From Betaproteobacteria bacterium (lineage in GTDB: Bacteria; Pseudomonadota; Gammaproteobacteria; Burkholderiales; Ferrovaceae), in assembly GCA_028870615.1 (NCBI GenBank), contig JAGWPH010000220.1:1-6376 (forward strand): DNA of 6,376 bases, written 5' to 3'. Positions 1-6,376 of this stretch are shown here, piece by piece. Every line of letters starts with the position of its first letter. Within the stretch, counting starts at the first letter, position 1. The position numbers and the translations under genes were made by a program. Below the pieces are notes generated by a model. The model made no database searches. It was not told the DNA's origin and saw only the letters and a list, made by a program, of their open reading frames with translations.

Positions 1-869
1 CACGCCGCTTCGCTGGCGGCCTGGATCGCCGGGTTCATGGCGCTGCCATGGTAGGTGCGGTACAGCGTAAATGCCCTGAGCAGGGTGCGATCACCCGCCG
101 CGTAGGCCGAACGCATGCCCGGCACATTGGAGCGTTTGGACAGGCTGCCCAGTGCGATCAGGCGCGGATAGCCGTGGCGCCCCAAATGTGCTGCAGCCTG
201 GAGCGAACCCAGGGGCGGGTGGGCTTCGTCCGGATAAATTTCGGAATAGCATTCATCACTGATGATGACAAATCCGTAGCGATCCGACAGGGTAAACAAG
301 GTGCGCCATTCCTCAAGGGTCATGACACGACCGGTGGGGTTGCCGGGAGAGCAGGTGAAGACCACCTGGGTGTTCTGCCATACGGCGTCGGGGACCGTGC
401 TGTAATCCACGCAAAATCCACGCGTCGGGTCTGCGTTGACAAACCATGGCTGGCCGCCGGCCAGCAGCGTGGCGCCTTCATAAATCTGATAGAACGGGTT
501 GGGGCACACGGCGCGCGCCTCGGGACGATCGGGATCCATCAGGACCTGGGTCAGGGAAAACAGCGCTTCCCGGCTTCCCAGGGTGGGCAGCACCTCCGTG
601 GCAGGATCAAGGGATGCCAATTTAAAACGGCGTTGCAGCCACTGCGCCAGGGTGTTGCGCAGGGCATCACTTCCCAGGGTGGCCGGGTAATGGGACAGCC
701 CGGACAGGTGACGGGTCAGGGCCTCCTGAATGAAGGCTGGCGTTGCATGCCGGGGTTCCCCCACGGACAGCGCAATGGGGGCGAGTGCCGGATTGGGTGC
801 GACGCCTTGCATCAGCTGGCGCAAGCGCTCGAAAGGATAGGGCTGCAAACGCTCGAGACGGGGATTCAT
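1..869 (-). CDS. dapC: N-succinyldiaminopimelate aminotransferase DapC, 3' end cut by window edge
   Basis: This is a PLP-dependent fold-type I aminotransferase. It would make N-succinyl-LL-diaminopimelate from N-succinyl-2-amino-6-oxopimelate and glutamate, in the succinyl branch of lysine and meso-DAP (peptidoglycan) synthesis in the cytoplasm. Translated from the ATG at 869-867 it is open for 289 codons to the window edge; full-length DapC is about 400 residues, so roughly the last 110 are missing. It begins [20 protein letters not shown], typical of the DapC family. Visible motifs are [11 protein letters not shown] (61-71), SPGNPTG (174-180, with the cofactor-contacting Asn177), [10 protein letters not shown] (204-213, with Asp205 and Tyr208), and [15 protein letters not shown] (242-256), in which Lys245 is the expected Schiff-base lysine and Arg253 a phosphate-binding residue. 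The start codon overlaps the queF stop (ATGA), and a weak AAGG lies 4 nt upstream. A related class I aminotransferase is possible, but the N-terminal signature favours DapC. Confidence 0.9.
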   Translation of the reverse strand, partial: MNPRLERLQPYPFERLRQLMQGVAPNPALAPIALSVGEPRHATPAFIQEALTRHLSGLSHYPATLGSDALRNTLAQWLQRRFKLASLDPATEVLPTLGSREALFSLTQVLMDPDRPEARAVCPNPFYQIYEGATLLAGGQPWFVNADPTRGFCVDYSTVPDAVWQNTQVVFTCSPGNPTGRVMTLEEWRTLFTLSDRYGFVIISDECYSEIYPDEAHPPLGSLQAAAHLGRHGYPRLIALGSLSKRSNVPGMRSAYAAGDRTLLRAFTLYRTYHGSAMNPAIQAASEAA

Positions 870-1270
870 GGGGCCTTAAAGGCGAGCGGGGGCAGTGGGA
901 TGGCGGGACTCCAGCCCGGTGCACGATGCTCGGCCAGCACGTGGGTGAAAATACCGCCGCGCACATTCCAGCATGCCAGAAGGCGCATGAATCTCGGTGC
1001 CGTGGCTGCGACCAGATCATCCAGAATCCGGTTGGTGACGGCTTCGTGAAACGTCCCTTCATTGCGGTATGACCACAGGTACAGCTTGAGGCTTTTCAAT
1101 TCCACATTGAGTGCTTCGGGGATATAGTCCAGCGTCAAACAGGCAAAATCGGGCTGGCCGGTCTTTGGGCAAAGACAGGTAAACTCCGGCAGCTCCATGT
1201 GGATCAGATAGTCGCGCCCGGGGTTGGGGTTGGGAAAAGTCTCCAGAGTTCGGCTGGGTTGCGATGCCAT
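866..1270 (-). CDS. queF: NADPH-dependent 7-cyano-7-deazaguanine reductase QueF (type I, short form)
   Basis: QueF reduces the nitrile of preQ0 to the amine preQ1 using NADPH, a cytoplasmic step in making the tRNA wobble base queuosine. The 134-residue protein matches the short, YkvM-like T-fold class rather than the roughly 280-residue E. coli form. It has [15 protein letters not shown] (28-42), with Cys34 as the nucleophile that forms the thioimide and Asp41 as the general acid; the QueF motif [14 protein letters not shown] (57-70), which contributes to NADPH binding; FHE (74-76), with substrate-binding His75 and Glu76; and RGGI (104-107) near the C-terminus, followed by AEHRAPGW (113-120). 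The ATG at 1270-1268 was chosen because the core needs only a short N-terminal extension; an AGGA lies about 10 nt upstream. The stop overlaps the dapC start, and smc diverges upstream. Val78 sits where B. subtilis QueF has a second cysteine (Cys99). Confidence 0.95.
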   Translation of the reverse strand: MASQPSRTLETFPNPNPGRDYLIHMELPEFTCLCPKTGQPDFACLTLDYIPEALNVELKSLKLYLWSYRNEGTFHEAVTNRILDDLVAATAPRFMRLLACWNVRGGIFTHVLAEHRAPGWSPAIPLPPLAFKAP

Positions 1271-1298
1271 TGGGGAGTCGTCCTATATCGGGTAAAAT
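1270..1298 (+). promoter_or_regulatory. Candidate sigma-70 promoter for smc-zipA-ligA
   Basis: A -35-like TTGGGG (1270-1275, three of six matches to TTGACA) and a -10-like TAAAAT (1293-1298, five of six matches to TATAAT) are separated by exactly 17 bp. Transcription would start near 1305, giving a leader of about 32 nt before the TTG at 1337. The -35 overlaps the first base of the queF start codon on the other strand. This is a motif call only, in a gap that must hold a promoter unless transcription arrives from within queF. Confidence 0.35.
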
Positions 1299-1304
1299 CC
1301 ACTC

Positions 1305-1310
1305 ATTCTA
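1305..1310 (-). promoter_or_regulatory. Candidate -10 element for queF-dapC
   Basis: Read on the minus strand this is TAGAAT, five of six matches to the sigma-70 -10 consensus. It would place transcription start near 1298, about 28 nt before the queF ATG. A run of six A residues (plus-strand T run 1315-1320) lies just upstream. No convincing -35 hexamer sits at 16-18 bp; a TTGAGC is present but about 20 bp away. It is assigned mainly because a promoter is needed in this 66-bp gap. Confidence 0.25.
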
Positions 1311-1336
1311 AACATTTTTTGTCCATTGGCGCTCAA

Positions 1337-4300
1337 TTGCACCTCAAACATATCAAGCTTGCTGGCTTCAAGTCCTTCGCCGAACCCACCCAGATTCCCG
1401 TCCCTGGAAAACTTGTCGGGGTTGTCGGGCCCAATGGTTGTGGCAAATCCAATGTCATTGATGCCGTGCGCTGGGTGCTGGGAGAATCCCAGGCCCGCCA
1501 CCTGCGCGGCGAAACCCTGCAGGATGTCATTTTTGGGGGGACCACCGATCGCAAGCCCCAGGGCCGCGCCAGTGTCGAACTGGTGTTCGACAATACCGAT
1601 GGACGTGCTCCCGGCCAATGGTCCCAATATGCCGAAATTGCGGTGCGGCGGGTCCTGGCGCGCGACGGGGTTTCCAACTACTACATCAATAACGTTCATG
1701 TGCGGCGCCGCGATGTCCAGGACATGTTTATGGGCACGGGGCTGGGCCCCCGGGCTTACGCCATCATCGAGCAGGGCATGATCTCCCGCATCATCGAATC
1801 CAGGCCGGAAGAGATCCGGGTGTTTCTTGAAGAAGCGGCAGGAATCTCCCGCTATAAGGAACGGCGCCGCGAAACCGAATTGCGTCTGGAAGATACCCGG
1901 GGCCATCTGCGGCGCACGGAAGACATCCTTGGCGAACTCAGGCAGCAGATCGAAAAACTGGAGGGGCAGGCGGAAGTGGCCGGCCAGTGGCGCGGATTGC
2001 AGGATGAACTGGCGCGTGCGCAGAACCTGTTGCTGTTTTGTCGTAAACGCGATGCCGAGGTCGGGCGCAACCGGGCCCTGCGCGACATCGAAAAAACACA
2101 ACTGGAACTGGATGCAGCGATCGCAGGGCTGCGTAATGTCGAACGCCAGGTGGAGGAACAACGCACCGGACATTATGCCGCCAGCGATGCGCTCAACGCG
2201 GCGCAGGGTTTGTTGTATCAGGCCAATACCGAAGTCACCCAGGCCGAGAACCAGCTCCAGGCCCTGCGCCTCGAGCGGCATCGGCTGGAAGAAGAAATGG
2301 CGCGCCTGCTCCAGGAGATTGAGGAAGACCAGCGTCGTCTGGAATCCGATCAGGCGTCTTTAAAGCGTTTGCAGGGTGAGCTCGATCGGGCGCTTGAACT
2401 GGTCCAGGTGGGCAGCGCACGGGTGCAGCAGGAGCAGGACGCTTTGCCTGCAGCCGAGGCACTCAGCCAGACGCGCCACCAGGCCCTGGATCAGGCGCGC
2501 CGCAACGAAACGCAAATTCAAAACCGGATCAGCACCGCACGTTCGGAATGTACGGCTTCACAACGGTTGCTGGAACAATTGCGCGAACGACGCGAGCGCC
2601 TTGCTGTTGAGGAGGCGCAATGGGTGGTTCCGGACCAGGCACAACTGGAACAAATTGCACGCACCCTACGGGAACGGGAAGTTCGCGGCGCCATTCTCAA
2701 TGCGTTGCGGGAGGCCATGGGTGTGCGCGTGGCACGCTGCGAAAGCGCTTTTGTCGAAGCGCGCGATCAGGCCGAAACCCTGCGGCGCGAACGGGCACGC
2801 ATCGAAGCCGAGCTGAAGGCGCTGGAATCCATGCAATCCCGGCTGGGGGTTCAGGAGCGCGTTCAGGAACTGATCAGGCAACACGGCTTGTCCGGCATGC
2901 CGGTTTTCTGGCAGGGCATTCAAGTGGCTTCCGGCTGGGAGCGGGCTGTCGAGGCGATCCTTGGCGCGCGGTTGAATGCATTTCGCAGCGAAGATTACAG
3001 CAGCGTCATGCGCTGGTCGCCGGATGAAACGCCCGCAGGTGTGGCCCTCTTCCTGCCCGGAGCAACGGCAGCTCCCGCGAGGGCGCCCGATTTGCCGGCC
3101 CTGGCTTCACGCCCGCAGCCCTTGCGCGATCTGGTGTCCGTACGCACTGCGGCTTGCGAGGCGGCGCTCGACACCTGGTTGCAAGGGGTGTTTGTGGTTG
3201 AAAATTTCCATGCCGCGCTTGAGGATGCACGCCATTTACCCCCGGGAATTGTACTGGTATCCCGCGAAGGGCATTTGATCGAACGCCATTCCGTCCTGTT
3301 CTTTGCGCCTCAGGGCGAATTCCACGGGGCCCTGTCGCGTGCCCGCGAAATCGAGGGGCATCAGCAGGCGCTGGATCAACGCGATCACCAAAGTGCCCAC
3401 CTGGACGCCCAATGGCGGTCTGCCGAATCCGCGCTGGCCGCCTGTCGCGCCGAACAGGCTGCAACCGAGGAGGAAACGCGCGAATCGGAGGCCGCCCGGC
3501 ACGCGCTGGAAGTGGAGCGTACGCGACTTCAGGGACAACTGGAACGGCACCAGCAACGCGCCCGCCAGGTGGCCGACGAGAAAATCGAGCTGGAACGCCA
3601 GCAGGCTTCCGAGCAGGACAGGTTGCTGAATGGCGAGCAGCAACGCGCTGCCGCAGAACAGGCTTTACGCGCCGTGACCGCCGAACTGGCCACCCTCGAC
3701 CAGGCCTGGCGAGAGGCCGATCAGGCGCGGGACGTTCGACGCAGCGCGGTGCAATCTGCCGAACGCGCATTTCAGGAAGCGGGCTTCCTGGAAAAATCCG
3801 CGCGCGAACGCATGGCCCATCTTGAGGATTCGCAACGTGCCGCATCGGCCCGTTTGTCTCAACGCCTGCCGCGCTTGCAGGCCCTGAAACAGGAGCTGAC
3901 CCGGGACCAGGAAGCGCCCCTGAACGAATTGCTGCAGGCTGCGCTGGGTCGGCGTGCCGCCAGTGAACAGAGCCTGAGCGGTGCCCGCACCGCACTCGAT
4001 GCCCTGGCAGCGACGCTGCGTGATCTGGAAGAACAGCGCCTCGCCGCACAGCAGCGCCAGGACCCCTTGCGGATTCGGCTGGGCGAGCTGGGCCTCAAGG
4101 AACAGGAGGCACGACTGAACCTGGAGCGCGCCAATGAAAGCCTCCAGACCAACAAGGCCAATGAAGCCGAACTCGCCGAGATGCTTGAGAAGGGGATTCG
4201 CACCACCACGTTGCAAGCTGACATTGCCGGGTTGTCCGAACGCATCGAAGCCCTCGGTGCCGTTAACCTGGTTGCCCTGGCCGAACTCGAAACAGCCCGT

Positions 4301-4876
4301 CAGCGCAAGGCATGGCTTGATGCCCAGGTTGCCGACCTGGTGGCGGCCGTGGAGACCCTCGAAAGCGCCATGCGCAAGATCGATCGCGAGACCCGCGAGC
4401 AGTTGAAGGAGACCTTTGAGCGCGTCAATGCCAGCTTCAGTGTCCTGTTTCCCACCCTGTTTGGAGGCGGGCATGCACGCATTGAACTGACGGGCGAGGA
4501 AATTCTGGATGCCGGGGTACTGATCATCGGCCAGCCTCCGGGCAAGAAAACCACCTCCATTCAATTGCTTTCCGGCGGCGAGAAGGCACTGACGGCCCTG
4601 GCACTGGTGTTCTCCCTGTTCCAACTCAACCCGGCGCCTTTTTGTCTGCTGGACGAAGTCGATGCGCCGTTGGATGATGCCAATACCGAACGGTTTGTCC
4701 AGCTGGTGCAGAAAATGTCCGAGCAGACCCAGTTTCTGTTTATTACGCACAACAAGATTGCCATGGAAATGGCCCACCAACTGGTGGGGATCACCATGGC
4801 GGAGTCCGGAGTGTCCCGCATGGTAGCGGTGGACATCGAGGAAGCCATTCGCTTGACCGAGACCGTCCCCGCCTGA
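1337..4876 (+). CDS. smc: Chromosome partition protein SMC
   Basis: SMC is the ATPase core of bacterial condensin. With ScpA and ScpB (not in this window) it forms a DNA-entrapping ring that aligns and segregates chromosome arms. From TTG 1337 the protein has 1179 residues, close to the 1186 of B. subtilis SMC. The N-terminal head begins LHLKHIKLAGFKSF, with Walker A GPNGCGKS (31-38, Lys37), Arg57 in HLRGE, and Q-loop Gln146 in IIEQGMIS. A long coiled coil rich in E, Q, R, L and A follows (about 165-505), then the hinge (about 510-660, including GWERAVEAILGARL), the returning coil (about 665-1020), and the C-terminal head with signature LSGGEKAL (1078-1085) and Walker B CLLDE (Asp1106, Glu1107) followed by VDAPLDDAN. 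All ATPase residues are present and no frameshift is seen. The reading frame is open back to an ATG at 1199, but that lies antisense inside queF and would add 46 residues unlike the family. No in-frame ATG or GTG is nearer, so TTG 1337 is preferred. Function is certain; the start is moderately sure. Confidence 0.96.
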   Translation: MHLKHIKLAGFKSFAEPTQIPVPGKLVGVVGPNGCGKSNVIDAVRWVLGESQARHLRGETLQDVIFGGTTDRKPQGRASVELVFDNTDGRAPGQWSQYAEIAVRRVLARDGVSNYYINNVHVRRRDVQDMFMGTGLGPRAYAIIEQGMISRIIESRPEEIRVFLEEAAGISRYKERRRETELRLEDTRGHLRRTEDILGELRQQIEKLEGQAEVAGQWRGLQDELARAQNLLLFCRKRDAEVGRNRALRDIEKTQLELDAAIAGLRNVERQVEEQRTGHYAASDALNAAQGLLYQANTEVTQAENQLQALRLERHRLEEEMARLLQEIEEDQRRLESDQASLKRLQGELDRALELVQVGSARVQQEQDALPAAEALSQTRHQALDQARRNETQIQNRISTARSECTASQRLLEQLRERRERLAVEEAQWVVPDQAQLEQIARTLREREVRGAILNALREAMGVRVARCESAFVEARDQAETLRRERARIEAELKALESMQSRLGVQERVQELIRQHGLSGMPVFWQGIQVASGWERAVEAILGARLNAFRSEDYSSVMRWSPDETPAGVALFLPGATAAPARAPDLPALASRPQPLRDLVSVRTAACEAALDTWLQGVFVVENFHAALEDARHLPPGIVLVSREGHLIERHSVLFFAPQGEFHGALSRAREIEGHQQALDQRDHQSAHLDAQWRSAESALAACRAEQAATEEETRESEAARHALEVERTRLQGQLERHQQRARQVADEKIELERQQASEQDRLLNGEQQRAAAEQALRAVTAELATLDQAWREADQARDVRRSAVQSAERAFQEAGFLEKSARERMAHLEDSQRAASARLSQRLPRLQALKQELTRDQEAPLNELLQAALGRRAASEQSLSGARTALDALAATLRDLEEQRLAAQQRQDPLRIRLGELGLKEQEARLNLERANESLQTNKANEAELAEMLEKGIRTTTLQADIAGLSERIEALGAVNLVALAELETARQRKAWLDAQVADLVAAVETLESAMRKIDRETREQLKETFERVNASFSVLFPTLFGGGHARIELTGEEILDAGVLIIGQPPGKKTTSIQLLSGGEKALTALALVFSLFQLNPAPFCLLDEVDAPLDDANTERFVQLVQKMSEQTQFLFITHNKIAMEMAHQLVGITMAESGVSRMVAVDIEEAIRLTETVPA

Positions 4877-4884
4877 AGAGAGAG
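4877..4884 (+). promoter_or_regulatory. Ribosome binding site of zipA
   Basis: The purine-rich run AGAGAGAG directly follows the smc stop codon and ends 4 nt before the ATG at 4889. Its spacing suits ATG 4889 better than the TTG at 4886, which lies one base beyond the run. It supports start choice and points to efficient re-initiation by ribosomes leaving smc. Confidence 0.5.
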
Positions 4885-4888
4885 CTTG

Positions 4889-6376
<1,488 letters not shown>

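Noticed and set aside
873..883. Short inverted repeat GCCTTAAAGGC just upstream of the dapC start.
   Set aside because: The arms are 5 bp around a single base, which cannot form a stable RNA hairpin, and the bases are queF codons.
48..1049. 333-codon open frame on the plus strand across dapC and into queF.
   Set aside because: Both opposite-strand genes have complete catalytic motifs, and this frame has no recognisable protein features.
1199..1336. An in-frame ATG at 1199 would extend SMC by 46 residues.
   Set aside because: The extension lies largely antisense to queF, has no similarity to SMC N-termini, and would put the smc start upstream of the divergent promoter region.
1283..2281. 332-codon open frame on the minus strand opposite the 5' part of smc, starting inside smc and running toward queF.
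   Set aside because: It is a mirror of the SMC head and coil sequence; the translation resembles no family and smc is intact on the other strand.

Overview
The window is ordinary, GC-rich chromosomal DNA (about 60% GC by eye) carrying five housekeeping genes in two divergent groups. It most likely comes from a betaproteobacterium, and a Burkholderiales-type genome would fit. The reasons are an SMC condensin rather than MukB, a ZipA homologue (a protein of beta- and gammaproteobacteria), the order smc-zipA-ligA, a short type I QueF, and a succinyl-branch DapC. The genus cannot be told from the sequence.

Left part, minus strand (1-1270). queF (preQ0 reductase, queuosine tRNA modification) is followed by dapC (N-succinyldiaminopimelate aminotransferase, lysine and peptidoglycan precursor synthesis). 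The queF stop and dapC start share the bases ATGA, so the two are probably co-transcribed and translationally coupled. dapC runs off the left edge and lacks roughly its last quarter.

Middle (1271-1336). A 66-bp divergent intergenic region must hold the promoters for both directions. It contains two face-to-face -10-like hexamers only 6 bp apart.

Right part, plus strand (1337-6376). smc (chromosome condensation and segregation), zipA (membrane tether and stabiliser of the FtsZ ring) and ligA (NAD-dependent DNA ligase, cut by the right edge) lie head to tail with gaps of 12 and 2 bp. This looks like one operon linking chromosome organisation, division and DNA replication/repair. smc seems to start at a TTG codon without a clear ribosome binding site. 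The ZipA homologue is built unlike E. coli ZipA: it has a short linker and a second folded module that may be a diverged copy of the FtsZ-binding domain.

I found no RNA genes, mobile elements, CRISPR arrays, terminators or long repeats, and no sign of a novel system. The points worth a second look are the smc start, the shared promoter region, the queF-dapC coupling and the ZipA architecture.
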